Positions 8,980 through 17,808 are shown, numbered from the stretch's first letter. The stretch is 64,000 nucleotides of DNA from Vibrio celticus (GCF_024347335.1 NZ_AP025464.1:124001-188000), one strand, 5' to 3'. Notes: a model not told the origin generated them from the letters alone. Made by a program: numbers and translations.

Positions 8980-10068
8980 TTAAACTTGATACTGAGCAAT
9001 CTTATTCCAATCGAATTCAACTCCGATCCCCGGAGTTTCTGGGGCAACAGCGCGATGGTTATCGACAACAAGTGGACGTTTGGTATATTCGTCAATAGGG
9101 AAGCTATGCACTTCTAGCCATCCAGTATCAAAAGCGGACACTAAGCTAACATGAAGCTCTTGCATGCCATGAGTACACACAGGGACACCATATTTTGTGG
9201 CTAAATGAGCGGCTTGAAGCCACCCTGTGATACCGCCACAGTTAGACGCATCCGGCTGTACAAAACCGAGTTTCGCTTGATCCATCGCATAACCAAACTC
9301 ATGGATAGTATGTAGGTTTTCACCCATAGCAAGTGGGATAGACGTGTTGTCTGCAATTTCGGCATAGCCAAGATAGTTATCGGGAATGGTAGGCTCTTCA
9401 AACCATGTGATGTTGTATTGTTCAACTGCCTTAGATAACGTGATTGCTTGTTCAACAGACAACGAGTAATTTGCATCAATCATAAACGTGACGTCAGGAC
9501 CGATGAATTCACGCACAGCCTTGATTCGACCAATATCTTCTTGCATGTTCTCGCGACCGATCTTTATCTTGACGGCATTAAAGCCACTATCTAGATAGCC
9601 TTTAATGTTACTCAGTAATTTTTCAAGCGGAAATTGAAGATCGATACCACCACAGTAAGCTTGGCAAGTATGGTTCTTTCCACCGGCCATCTTCCAGAGA
9701 GGCTGGTTTTCACGTTTACCTTTTAAATCCCAAAGTGCAATATCTACGCAGGACATAGCAAAGCTGGATATACCACCACGACCTACATAGTGAATGTGCC
9801 ATTCCATAAAGTCGTAGATTTCATCGATTTTTGAAGCGTCTTTACCGATAATCGCGGGTTGAATATCGTGTTCCAACATCGCCTTTATAGAAAAGCCGCC
9901 TTTGCCGCCAGTGTACGTGTAGCCAGTTCCTTGACTGCCATCTTCAAGAGTGATTGTCGTTGTGATTAATTCAAAGTGGTCATGATCGCCATGTTTAGCA
10001 TCAGAGAGAATCTCTGCTAAAGGGATCTTAAACAATTTGGTTTCAATATTTTTAATTGCTGTATTCAT
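8980..10068 (-). CDS. 3,6-anhydro-alpha-L-galactonate cycloisomerase
   Basis: This is an enolase-superfamily enzyme of 362 residues with a mandelate-racemase-type barrel. The KxK acid/base pair (K167, K169), metal ligands D198 (MIDAN), E224 (FEEP) and E250 (MGEN), and H300 (CTHGMQ) are all present. The overall sequence, including SDAKHGDHDHFELITTT and FDTGWLEVHSFPIDEYTKR, matches my memory of the Vibrio sp. EJY3 cycloisomerase. That enzyme opens 3,6-anhydro-L-galactonate to 2-keto-3-deoxy-L-galactonate. It is the signature step of agar monomer catabolism and supports the agarase call at 2501-3844. It is the third gene of an operon with KDPG aldolase and KDG kinase (25 bp after the aldolase). 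Confidence 0.88.
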   Translation of the reverse strand: MNTAIKNIETKLFKIPLAEILSDAKHGDHDHFELITTTITLEDGSQGTGYTYTGGKGGFSIKAMLEHDIQPAIIGKDASKIDEIYDFMEWHIHYVGRGGISSFAMSCVDIALWDLKGKRENQPLWKMAGGKNHTCQAYCGGIDLQFPLEKLLSNIKGYLDSGFNAVKIKIGRENMQEDIGRIKAVREFIGPDVTFMIDANYSLSVEQAITLSKAVEQYNITWFEEPTIPDNYLGYAEIADNTSIPLAMGENLHTIHEFGYAMDQAKLGFVQPDASNCGGITGWLQAAHLATKYGVPVCTHGMQELHVSLVSAFDTGWLEVHSFPIDEYTKRPLVVDNHRAVAPETPGIGVEFDWNKIAQYQV

Positions 10069-10093
10069 ATTGCTCTCTACATTCTATTTTCAC

Positions 10094-10720
10094 TTAAGCG
10101 ACAGATTTAACAACTTCGCGAACCAATCGGCCAATTTCAGCCCAGTTACCATCGTTGACCAGTTTTTTATCAACCATCCAAGTGCCACCGCAAGCAAGTA
10201 CAGCAGGTAATGATAGGTAGTCGTGAACATTGCTAGGATTAATGCCACCTGTTGGCATGACTTTAATTTGTTGGTAGGGACCGAGTAAAGACTTAAGCAT
10301 ATTTAACCCACCGGAGGCTTCGGCAGGGAAGAATTTCAACGTGGTAACACCTAATTCTATCGCTTGTTCAACCAGAGATGGGTTATTCACACCAGGAATA
10401 ATATCAATGTCATGCCTTAAGCACGCATTGACTGTATTGGGGTTGAACCCCGGTGAAACGATAAAATTAGCCCCTGCTTTTTTGGCGGCAATCACTTGAT
10501 TTTCGTTCAAGATGGTGCCGGCACCAATCAACATATCTGGATAAGCCTTACGAAGCTGTCTGACCGCTTCTTCTGCGGCGTCTGAACGGAAAGTGATTTC
10601 CGCAACAGGTAATCCATTTTCGACCAGCTGTTCGCCCAATGGCAAAATATCTTCTGCGCGGTCAATAGCGATAACGGGAATGACTTTATACTGAGCTAAC
10701 TGTTTATTTAATAGTGACAT
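10094..10720 (-). CDS. eda: KDPG aldolase
   Basis: 2-dehydro-3-deoxy-6-phosphogluconate aldolase, 208 residues, the usual length. The Schiff-base lysine is K129 in TTLKFFPAE, E41 lies in VAEITFR, and the phosphate-binding PTGGINPSN loop is present. It splits KDPG into pyruvate and glyceraldehyde 3-phosphate, the end of the Entner-Doudoroff route. It lies between the kinase (16 bp upstream) and the cycloisomerase (25 bp downstream), all on one transcript. KDPG and KDPGal specificity cannot be told apart by eye. Confidence 0.93.
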   Translation of the reverse strand: MSLLNKQLAQYKVIPVIAIDRAEDILPLGEQLVENGLPVAEITFRSDAAEEAVRQLRKAYPDMLIGAGTILNENQVIAAKKAGANFIVSPGFNPNTVNACLRHDIDIIPGVNNPSLVEQAIELGVTTLKFFPAEASGGLNMLKSLLGPYQQIKVMPTGGINPSNVHDYLSLPAVLACGGTWMVDKKLVNDGNWAEIGRLVREVVKSVA

Positions 10721-10736
10721 GATAATTCCTTAACGA

Positions 10737-11696
10737 TTAGTTGCCGACCATACGAGATTTCACTTGAGCAAGTGTTGGTAGTGGAGCAACAGCGCCGTAA
10801 CCCGTAATGGTGATAGAGGCGGTCGCATTCGCGTGGGCTAAACAGTCTTCTAAACTCAACCCATTGACATAATGAGTACAAAATGAGCCTGCAAAGGAGT
10901 CGCCAGCTGCAGTCGCATCTACGGGCGTGACTTGATGCGGCTTGATGTGATGGCGAGTATGTTCATTTGCAACTGTGGCACCATCACCACCTTGCTTAAG
11001 TACCACCACTTTAGCGCCAAGCTTGAGGTAGTGATCGATAATATCATCAGGTTGCTCTAGTCCTGTAAGCAGTTGAGCCTCATCAACACTTGGAAAGCAG
11101 ATGTCGACGTTTGAAATAGTTTCTTCAATAATGGCTTTCGCTCGTTTTATCGACCATAGTTTAAGGCGCAAGTTAGTATCAAAAGAAACTAACGTATTAT
11201 TGCTATTCGCGATATCGATAGCACTGAATACCGCATCACAACTCGACGCACTGATCGCTTGTGTAATGGCGGTAGTATGTAACAACTTAGCATGGCAGAT
11301 GGCATCAACTGGTAAGCGAGCAGGGGTAATAAGCGATGCTGCTGAGTTTTTTCTCATAAAAGAAAAATGATGTCCCTTTTGATCATGGGTAATGAAGTAG
11401 ACGCCAGTATGAGCGTCTGCATTAGAGAACACTTGGCTTGAACAAACTTGCTCTTGCTCCCACAAATCTAAAAAACGCTTACCAAACTCATCATCACCCA
11501 GGTGAGTCAACATTCCAACTTTTGCGCCTTGTCTGGCGGCCGCAATGGCGAAATTAGAGGCATCACCACCAAAACCACTTAAAAAATCACCTTCACCGCT
11601 AGTGGCGTCTCTTAGCTGGCTAAACTCAAACATTGGTTCGCCAAAGCTTAAGATTTCTGGATATTTTGGACTAATATCTTTCATTTTAGTACTCAT
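10737..11696 (-). CDS. kdgK: 2-dehydro-3-deoxygluconate kinase (PfkB family)
   Basis: PfkB/ribokinase-family sugar kinase of 319 residues. The N-terminal GGDASNFAIAAARQG substrate motif and the C-terminal DATAAGDSFAGSF ATP motif (around residues 258-272, with the catalytic Asp) are both clear. It phosphorylates 2-keto-3-deoxygluconate to KDPG for the aldolase encoded next. It is the first gene of the minus-strand operon, facing the plus-strand dehydrogenases across a 356-bp regulatory region. A start 5 codons inside (second Met) is possible. Confidence 0.9.
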   Translation of the reverse strand: MSTKMKDISPKYPEILSFGEPMFEFSQLRDATSGEGDFLSGFGGDASNFAIAAARQGAKVGMLTHLGDDEFGKRFLDLWEQEQVCSSQVFSNADAHTGVYFITHDQKGHHFSFMRKNSAASLITPARLPVDAICHAKLLHTTAITQAISASSCDAVFSAIDIANSNNTLVSFDTNLRLKLWSIKRAKAIIEETISNVDICFPSVDEAQLLTGLEQPDDIIDHYLKLGAKVVVLKQGGDGATVANEHTRHHIKPHQVTPVDATAAGDSFAGSFCTHYVNGLSLEDCLAHANATASITITGYGAVAPLPTLAQVKSRMVGN

Positions 11697-12052
11697 AAAT
11701 TGATTTTAGGTTGAAGATAAAAGGCAAAATACCTATATCCACTAAAATTGGTTGAACTTGATGCTATGTTAAAGGTGGATGTTTTTGTGGTCAACCAATT
11801 GGTTTGGTATTTTAAAGCCTGAGATCACACTTTTGTTATTTGTGTGAACATTGGATTATGGCCTTTATCGGTAAGGCTTTTGGATATACTTATATTGTTT
11901 TCCCATTTAAAATTGTTATCTGCATCACTTGTTATTATTTTAATTGGTTGTCCAGTGTCTTGTATTGGTTTTGTGTTTGTGTCTATAATTGGTCAAACGC
12001 GGCAGAATTTAGCCAATTTTTAATGTAATGGTCAACCAATCGAGCTTAGAAT
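11697..12052. promoter_or_regulatory. divergent promoter with repeated operator-like sites
   Basis: This region drives kdgK-eda-cycloisomerase leftward and the dehydrogenase genes rightward. Sites of the form ATTGGT-NN-ACCAAT recur: 11747-11760 (ATTGGTTGAACTTG), 11786-11799 (TGTGGTCAACCAAT), 11943-11956 (ATTGGTTGTCCAGT), 11988-12001 (ATTGGTCAAACGCG) and 12027-12040 (AATGGTCAACCAAT). The last is 13 bp before the first plus-strand ATG, so it could block transcription or translation. A GntR/FadR-type repressor is the inferred binder. No regulator gene is present nearby. Confidence 0.6.
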
Positions 12053-13519
12053 ATGACATCAGCAAACAGAATTTTGGACGCTCAATACTCGTCTCAAACA
12101 AATTATGACAGAGCAGAACTACAAACGGATATTGTGCACCTTGGTTTTGGTGCATTCCATCGAGGTCATCAGGCGGTTTATAACGATCTTACAAACCAAG
12201 CAACAGGTAAGTTGTGGGGTATTTGTGAAGTTAACCTATTTGGTCCAGAAGACCTTATTCGCAATCTACAACAACAAAATGAACAGTTTACGGTTGTTGA
12301 GAAGTCTGCAAGCGATACCCATACCCGATTGATCAGAACGGTTTCGGAGTCAATTCACACTCCGGTTGATGGCATTGAACGTGCAATAGCAAAAATGACT
12401 GAAGAACAGGTCAAAATCGTGTCTTTGACGATTACGGAAAAAGGCTACTGCACTGACCCTCAATCTGGTCGCTTGGATTTAAGTAACGAATTGATTCTGA
12501 ATGACTTAGCCAATCCACAGTTACCAAAATCCGCAATTGGTTGTATTACCGAGGCATTACGCCAACGTCGTGAACTGGGTTTAACACCGTTTAGTGTTCT
12601 GTCCTGCGACAATATCCCAGAGAATGGCTTGCTGACAAAAGACGCGGTTGTATCGTTTGCCAAAGCATTGGATCCAGTGTTTGCATATTGGATCGAAGAG
12701 CATGTGACGTTCCCGAGCACGATGGTTGATCGAATTGTACCCGCGATGACGGAAGATCAATTTGATGTCATAGAGCAGGAAACTGGTTATCGAGACCCTT
12801 GTGGGATTGTGTGTGAGGATTTCAGACAATGGGTGGTTGAAGACAATTTTGTTGCTGGTCGTCCTGACTGGGATGTAGCGGGGGCTATGTTTGTCGGTGA
12901 TGTTCTGCCTTATGAAGAGATGAAACTTCGAATGCTAAACGGCAGCCATTCATTTCTCGCCTACAACGGCAGCTTGGCAGGGCATGAGTTTATTTACCAA
13001 TGTATGCAAGATGAGGCGTTGAAAACAGCAACGCTTCGTCTAATGACGCAAGAGCAAGCTAAATCGTTACAAGAAGGGCTTGAGGTCAATCTTGAGACCT
13101 ACGCAAACCTTCTGATTCAGCGATTTAGTAATACCAATATTAAACACAAAACAGGTCAAATCGCGATGGATGGTTCTCAAAAATTGCCACAGCGCTCTAT
13201 TGATCCATTTATGACACTACAGCGTCGAGGTATTGAAAGTGTGTGTCTTCCGATTGCTATTGCTGGATGGATGCATTACACCCTAAGCCAAGCGACCAAT
13301 GGTGACACGATTTTTGATCCACTTGAGGCTATCTATAAAGAAATTGCCTTGAGTGACGCTCCGTCAGTGGAGAAAGCGAATGCACTGCTATCAATCGAAA
13401 AAATCTTTGGTTCACACAAATCCGAGAACCCAGAGTTTCACAAAAAAGTGCTTGAAGCATTTATGTCTATTGAATCTAAAGGAATCAATGCTGTCATTGA
13501 TTCTATTGCCAAGAATTAA
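12053..13519 (+). CDS. mannitol dehydrogenase / fructuronate reductase family oxidoreductase
   Basis: This is a polyol/hexuronate dehydrogenase of 488 residues in the UxuB/UxaB/mannitol 2-dehydrogenase family. The N-terminal NAD-binding motif HLGFGAFHRGHQA (about residues 30-42) and the catalytic KLRMLNGSHSFLAY motif (from about residue 291, Lys as base, then Asn and His) are intact. In this gene cluster it is a candidate for the reduction of 2,5-diketo-3-deoxy-galactonate to KDG, or it serves a neighbouring hexuronate branch. The specific substrate is inferred from context only. It starts right after an operator-like site and lies 10 bp before the zinc dehydrogenase gene. Confidence 0.85.
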   Translation: MTSANRILDAQYSSQTNYDRAELQTDIVHLGFGAFHRGHQAVYNDLTNQATGKLWGICEVNLFGPEDLIRNLQQQNEQFTVVEKSASDTHTRLIRTVSESIHTPVDGIERAIAKMTEEQVKIVSLTITEKGYCTDPQSGRLDLSNELILNDLANPQLPKSAIGCITEALRQRRELGLTPFSVLSCDNIPENGLLTKDAVVSFAKALDPVFAYWIEEHVTFPSTMVDRIVPAMTEDQFDVIEQETGYRDPCGIVCEDFRQWVVEDNFVAGRPDWDVAGAMFVGDVLPYEEMKLRMLNGSHSFLAYNGSLAGHEFIYQCMQDEALKTATLRLMTQEQAKSLQEGLEVNLETYANLLIQRFSNTNIKHKTGQIAMDGSQKLPQRSIDPFMTLQRRGIESVCLPIAIAGWMHYTLSQATNGDTIFDPLEAIYKEIALSDAPSVEKANALLSIEKIFGSHKSENPEFHKKVLEAFMSIESKGINAVIDSIAKN

Positions 13520-13529
13520 GGAAACACCC

Positions 13530-14546
13530 ATGAAAACACTTATTTGCCATGAACCAAATAGCATCGAATATATCGAACGTGATATTCCGTCGATCTTAGA
13601 TAATGAAGTACTTATTAAGATTAACTCTGTAGGTATTTGTGGTACTGACATTCACGCGTACGCGGGCAGACAGCCATTTTTTTCCTACCCAAGAGTACTT
13701 GGACATGAGATCTGTGGTACAGCGGAAAAAGTAGGTCAAGCTTGTCAGTCGGTAACGCGGGGTAAGCGCTATTCTGTAATCCCTTGCGTACCTTGTGGAA
13801 CGTGTTCTGCATGTAATGAAGGCAAAACAAACTGTTGTGAAAATGTATCGCTATATGGTGTTCATCGTGATGGTGGCTTTTCAGAATATTTAGCGGTTTA
13901 CGAAGATAACTTAGTTGAACTCCCTGAGAATGTTAGCAGCTCAGAGGGCGCTCTGGTTGAGTGCTTCGCTATCAGTGCTCACGCTGTGCGTCGTGCTGAG
14001 ATTAACGCTCGCAACAATGTCGTTGTAGTGGGTGCTGGTCCGATTGGCCTTGCCGCTGCGGCAATTGCAAAAGCGGAAGGTGCTAATGTCGTTGTGGTTG
14101 ATGTTGATGCTGGCCGACGCGACCAAGTGGTTACCAAGTTAGGCGTTCAATCTCTCAACCCGCTGGAGGACGATTACGTTCAAAACTTGAAAGCAGCTTT
14201 TGGCGGTGAACTAGCGTGTGTGTTAATGGATGCAACCGGTAATAAAGGTTCTATGTCACGCAGTGTAGATTTGATTCGCCATGGCGGAAAAATTGTATTT
14301 ATCGGCCTTTATATCGGTGACTTAGTTCTAGATGATCCAACATTCCATAAAAAAGAAACAACACTGTTGAGCAGTCGCAACGCAACTCGAGTGGATTTTG
14401 AACGCGTTATTGAGTTGATGGCTTCAGGCGCTATTAACCAAGATATCATGAAAAATAAAGACTATGACTTCCACACCTTCGGCAATAACTACAAGCAAGA
14501 TGTTGCCGAGAATAAAGAGCTAGTCAAAGGCGTAATCAATTTTTAA
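13530..14546 (+). CDS. zinc-dependent medium-chain alcohol dehydrogenase, sugar-acid specific
   Basis: A start at 13530 is chosen because AAGGA lies 8 bp upstream; the longer frame overlaps the previous gene and has no family support. The 338-residue product has the catalytic-zinc GICGTDIHAY and GHEICG motifs, four structural-zinc cysteines (CVPCGTCSAC with the later Cys pair) and a Rossmann VVVGAGPIGLAAAA stretch near residue 165. It resembles L-galactonate/sorbitol-type dehydrogenases such as E. coli LgoD (YjjN). In the anhydrogalactose pathway the expected role is oxidation of 2-keto-3-deoxy-L-galactonate at C5. That assignment is inferred. Confidence 0.85.
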   Translation: MKTLICHEPNSIEYIERDIPSILDNEVLIKINSVGICGTDIHAYAGRQPFFSYPRVLGHEICGTAEKVGQACQSVTRGKRYSVIPCVPCGTCSACNEGKTNCCENVSLYGVHRDGGFSEYLAVYEDNLVELPENVSSSEGALVECFAISAHAVRRAEINARNNVVVVGAGPIGLAAAAIAKAEGANVVVVDVDAGRRDQVVTKLGVQSLNPLEDDYVQNLKAAFGGELACVLMDATGNKGSMSRSVDLIRHGGKIVFIGLYIGDLVLDDPTFHKKETTLLSSRNATRVDFERVIELMASGAINQDIMKNKDYDFHTFGNNYKQDVAENKELVKGVINF

Positions 14547-14557
14547 AGGGAAGTAAC

Positions 14558-15565
14558 ATGTCTACAATCAACGTTAAATCAGAAGAGCTTAAATCTCTCG
14601 CGCTTGGCAAACTCCTTGCAGCAGGACTTGATGAAAAAACGGCAAATGAAGTGACAGATGTGTTAGTTCATGCCGACATCACAGGCGTGCACTCACATGG
14701 TGTGATGCGAGTTGAACACTATTGCAATAGACTTGCTGCTGGTGGTCTTAACGCAAACGCGAAGTTTACTATTGAACAAGTGTCTCCTTCGGTAGCCATT
14801 TTAGACTCCGATGATGGTATGGGGCATTCAGGTCTTATCGCGGCAACCAATCATGGTATTGAACTTGCCAAAGAGACTGGATTAGGTTTTGTCAGTGTTA
14901 AGAATACCTCTCATTGTGGCGCGTTGTCTTACTTCATGGAGCAAGCGACCAGTCAAGGTATGATTGCGATTGGCATGACTCAAACTGATACTTGTGTAGC
15001 GCCTCACGGTGGAGCAGAACGATTTTTGGGCACTAACCCAATAGCGTTTGGTTTCCCTGTTGAGGGTGGCACGCCAATGATCTTAGACATGGCAACCAGT
15101 GCAACCGCTTTTGGCAAACTATTGCACGCAAAAGAGACCAACCAATCAATAGGCGAAGGCCTAGCAATCGATGTCGAAGGCAATGTGACAACAGACCCTC
15201 ATAAAGTTGAAAACCTGTTGACGTTTGGTGGTCACAAAGGGTCTGGTATCGCATTGGCAATTGATGCTTTGACTGGAGCATTGATGGGAGCAAACTTCAG
15301 CAATCATGTAGTACGCATGTACGGTGATTACGACAAGATGCGTAAACTGGCTAGCTTGGTGATTGTGATTAACCCTGAGAAGCTAGGTAATGCATTGTTC
15401 GCAGTGACTATGGCGGCGATGGTGTCTGAGCTGAGAGCTGTCGCACCAGTACCAGGTACAGAAAAAGTACTCGCGCCTAACGACCCACAAGTTGCTTACA
15501 AAGCCAAGTGTGAAGTTGAGGGAATCCCGATAGCGAAAGGAGTGTATGCGTACTTAACAAGCTAA
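14558..15565 (+). CDS. Ldh2-family malate/L-lactate-type dehydrogenase
   Basis: NAD(P)-dependent oxidoreductase of the Ldh2/YlbC/YbiC family, 335 residues, the usual length. Typical motifs are GVHSHGVMRVEHY (about residues 42-54), VKNTSHCGALSYF, TNPIAFGFP and GGHKGSGIALAIDALTG. The family includes ureidoglycolate, 2,3-diketo-L-gulonate and 2-keto-acid reductases. As the last gene of a three-gene plus-strand operon (11 bp after the zinc dehydrogenase, SD GGGAAG) it is a good candidate for the reductase that returns the diketo intermediate to KDG. Which of this gene and the UxuB-like gene does that step is open. Confidence 0.85.
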   Translation: MSTINVKSEELKSLALGKLLAAGLDEKTANEVTDVLVHADITGVHSHGVMRVEHYCNRLAAGGLNANAKFTIEQVSPSVAILDSDDGMGHSGLIAATNHGIELAKETGLGFVSVKNTSHCGALSYFMEQATSQGMIAIGMTQTDTCVAPHGGAERFLGTNPIAFGFPVEGGTPMILDMATSATAFGKLLHAKETNQSIGEGLAIDVEGNVTTDPHKVENLLTFGGHKGSGIALAIDALTGALMGANFSNHVVRMYGDYDKMRKLASLVIVINPEKLGNALFAVTMAAMVSELRAVAPVPGTEKVLAPNDPQVAYKAKCEVEGIPIAKGVYAYLTS

Positions 15566-15587
15566 ACGGTTCCATTATACCTAGATA

Positions 15588-15630
15588 AAAACCGCCTTTG
15601 ATTTGATAGTCGCATAGGCGGTTTTTTTTT
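15588..15630 (+). terminator. terminator of the dehydrogenase operon
   Basis: AACCGCCT pairs with AGGCGGTT across a loop that begins TTGATTTGATAG, followed by a run of nine T. It lies about 25 bp after the last stop codon. Confidence 0.9.
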
Positions 15631-15860
15631 GTTCACATAGCCTATTATCGGGAACTAAAAACAAAAACGTTAGCAAGTGATATGGTTTAGTCGCCAAACA
15701 GAAAGCATACACAAACGATCGTTTACATGCTGAATCAGATTTTCGTTTCTTCATTCTGAGAAGACTTTCAAATAGCAAAGTCCCACCATACCGCATCGCT
15801 TATTAGACTAACTTTTCTGTAATTTGGTCGCTCTATCTCCTTGATGGCGTTCATTGGTAT

Positions 15861-16018
15861 GATCCGCACCAGCAGTTTTGGACACTGAGTTAAGTGAGTA
15901 CAATCACTAATGAGGTGAACCATGACAAGCAAGAAGAAACGTATTATCCATTCTCCTGAATATAAAGCCGAAACCTTGAAGCTGGCAGAGAAAGTGGGAG
16001 TCGCTACAGCTGCAAGAC
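15861..16018 (+). mobile_element. IS3-family left-end fragment with truncated orfA
   Basis: An ATG at 15922, preceded by GAGGTG, opens MTSKKKRIIHSPEYKAETLK and continues through EKVGVATAARQ, the N-terminus of an IS3-family OrfA. The sequence leaves the family near 16018 and then reads foreign codons to a stop around 16083. Only the left end of the element remains; an IS66 end begins about 30 bp later. Confidence 0.75.
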
Positions 16019-16048
16019 AGCCTCGTTACATGAATCTCAGATCTGTGG

Positions 16049-16276
16049 GTAAGCGCTTAATTCTCGACCCCATTCCCATTTAAACCCAAGCCCCGATAAT
16101 GACAACAGTCATTACTCATTGAGGCTTATATGTCATCTCTACAGCAAACTTGGCACCGTCATGTCGAGGCATGGCAAACCACTAATTTCTCGCAAGCGCA
16201 ATACTGCCGAACCCACGATCTAGACCAATCTCAGTTCAGTTATTGGAAGCGCAAATTCAATCGTACAAAATCTTGA
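16049..16276 (+). mobile_element. IS66-family left-end fragment
   Basis: The segment starts with GTAAGCG, the usual IS66 terminus. It then carries a 48-codon frame (16130-16276) reading MSSLQQTWHRHVEAWQTTNF and QFSYWKRKF, the N-terminus of the IS66 accessory TnpA. The natural protein is longer, so the element is broken here. Confidence 0.7.
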
Positions 16277-16587
16277 TTATTAATAGACATGCAATGGCAT
16301 AGTTCATCAATGCAATTTTTTAATAGGTATAGTCGATTCTGTTGCAACTGGTTAGGGTGATTTGTAAGTTGAACATGGATATCTAACCAGCGATAGATAA
16401 TGCTCTTATAAGAGTCGATAAAGCGAATACTGACAGGAGTAGGGCACAGTTGCCATAAATAATTGAGACCTATTCGCCTATGTTCTATGAGCAGAGTGCT
16501 TGCAAATTCTGGAGATAGGAAGTCTAGATAGACTCCTGATTGGGTTAAATCGACTGGAAATACGTTAGATTGTTGTAGAAACCACAT
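16240..16587 (-). CDS. unidentified protein, second of a pair
   Basis: A 115-residue protein I do not recognise. It is rich in Leu, Ile and Trp (FLSPEFASTLLIEHRRIGLN and RWLDIHVQL) and looks soluble and helical, with no signal peptide or membrane span. Its 3' end overlaps the IS66 fragment by 37 bp, so its natural C-terminus may be altered. It starts 13 bp after the stop of the gene at 16601-17086 and so forms an operon with it. Codon composition looks coding. The pair could be a leftover of a larger secretion or regulatory locus, but nothing proves this. Confidence 0.45.
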   Translation of the reverse strand: MWFLQQSNVFPVDLTQSGVYLDFLSPEFASTLLIEHRRIGLNYLWQLCPTPVSIRFIDSYKSIIYRWLDIHVQLTNHPNQLQQNRLYLLKNCIDELCHCMSINNQDFVRLNLRFQ

Positions 16588-16600
16588 AGCAATCTTCCGT

Positions 16601-17086
16601 TCATTTGTTAGTGTTATTTGAAGGTATTTGTCGCGTCACTTTTTGCCACGTGAAATCGTTGGAGTCGATATGTGCTTCCGGAGATAGTTCTGGTGATTCA
16701 GTTAATTGCTTATGATGCCGACGCAGCAAACTACGCTCACAATTTATTAGTTGGGCCCACTGTTTTTGGTTTAAGAAGGGAGAGTAGTCACTGTTGATTT
16801 GCTCTTTCCGTTTTTGTTCGAGTCCATAGAGATCTTTATTATTTATGGAAGACAGGTGTTTAAGGATGAGTCGTGTATAGATATGTTGGTTAACTTCAGC
16901 GATGCTATTGACTACTTCAACAGTGATAGAGGCTATTTGCGTTTCTGGATAATGAGAACGAAGCCAGAGGAGTTCATCGAGGTACTCGACAGGGTAGAGT
17001 TTTCTTCTGTATTGAACGACTTTTATTGGGCTTATGCAGGCGATAAGGCAGTCTAAAACATGCGGATGTGCAGTAAGGTGATTCAA
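16601..17086 (-). CDS. unidentified protein, possibly 5'-truncated
   Basis: A 161-residue frame counted from a TTG at 17086. The frame stays open another 26 or so codons upstream without an ATG or GTG and is closed by a TAA near 17180, so the true 5' end may have been lost. The sequence is helical and charged (KLYPVEYLDELLWLRSHYPE, later CERSLLRRHHKQL) with no signal or membrane segment. I do not recognise the family. It lies between IS fragments and the decapitated tdh gene, so it probably arrived or was damaged by rearrangement. Confidence 0.4.
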   Translation of the reverse strand: MNHLTAHPHVLDCLIACISPIKVVQYRRKLYPVEYLDELLWLRSHYPETQIASITVEVVNSIAEVNQHIYTRLILKHLSSINNKDLYGLEQKRKEQINSDYSPFLNQKQWAQLINCERSLLRRHHKQLTESPELSPEAHIDSNDFTWQKVTRQIPSNNTNK

Positions 17087-17456
17087 GTAACGAGCGATTT
17101 CATCATGTGGATATATCTCAGTCTGGATGTTGATTTTTTTAATGAGATTGCCGTTACCATAAATGCCCCACCTAACCGCACAGTATTATGTAACATTTAT
17201 GTTACCAGGCTTATTTATGAGACGTAAAGGTTTTTGGTTGAAATTTAACCGCAATGAAAGAGGGAGGACTGTTAAAAACAGAGTTTTTCAGTTGAGCAAC
17301 GTTTTAATTATGCAGCATAAATGCAACATTGTAAGTCAGGTTTTTGCTTAACATTTAAGATTTTTGTTTTAAATTTATCGCCCCAAATTCGCCCCAAATA
17401 GAGGTTGTTTTATAGCAAGTTGTTGAAATTAAATTACTTTTTTCTTGGTTCGTAAA
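17087..17456. other. non-coding or scrambled junction upstream of tdh remnant
   Basis: No convincing gene. A 62-codon plus-strand frame (17163-17351) lacks a ribosome binding site. The stretch holds AT-rich sequence and CGCCCCAAA repeated twice near 17380-17400, just before the point where tdh coding sequence resumes. Confidence 0.4.
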
Positions 17457-17612
17457 ATGTTCGAAACTTGGTACAAGATGGCTTCACTAATCCAATCTGG
17501 CCTAGATCTAACACCAATCATTACTCACCACTACAAAGTGGACGACTTCCAGAAAGGCTTCGACATGATGCGCTCTGGCATGTCTGGTAAAGTAATTCTT
17601 GATTGGGAATAA
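17457..17612 (+). pseudogene. tdh: 3' remnant of L-threonine 3-dehydrogenase
   Basis: The frame from the ATG at 17457 reads MFETWYKMASLIQSGLDLTP, then HHYKVDDFQKGFDMMRSGMS and GKVILDWE before TAA at 17610-17612. This is the C-terminal 51 residues of Tdh, the zinc enzyme that starts threonine breakdown to glycine. The catalytic and NAD-binding parts are missing, replaced by the IS-rich block upstream. The gene's own terminator still follows. Another tdh copy elsewhere in the genome cannot be excluded. Confidence 0.85.
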
Positions 17613-17651
17613 GCAAAAGGAGTAAACACTCCCGAGCTTCCTGATTAATTG

Positions 17652-17683
17652 AAAATGCCTCAAAGCGATTTGGGGCATTTTTG
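17652..17683 (+). terminator. terminator after tdh remnant
   Basis: AAATGCCTC pairs with GGGGCATTT across AAAGCGATTT, followed by T residues. Confidence 0.8.
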
Positions 17684-17808
17684 TATCTAAATTCTACCTA
17701 GGGTTAACTTATCCCTCTGTCACTTAATGGCCATTTTACTGCCCAGTAATCTCTAAAATACTCAATAAGCAGTTACACCTTATTGTTTTATTATTGAAGA
17801 GAGGGCTC

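Noticed and set aside
17163..17351. 62-codon plus-strand frame before the tdh remnant
   Set aside because: No SD, no family, and it lies in a recombined junction.
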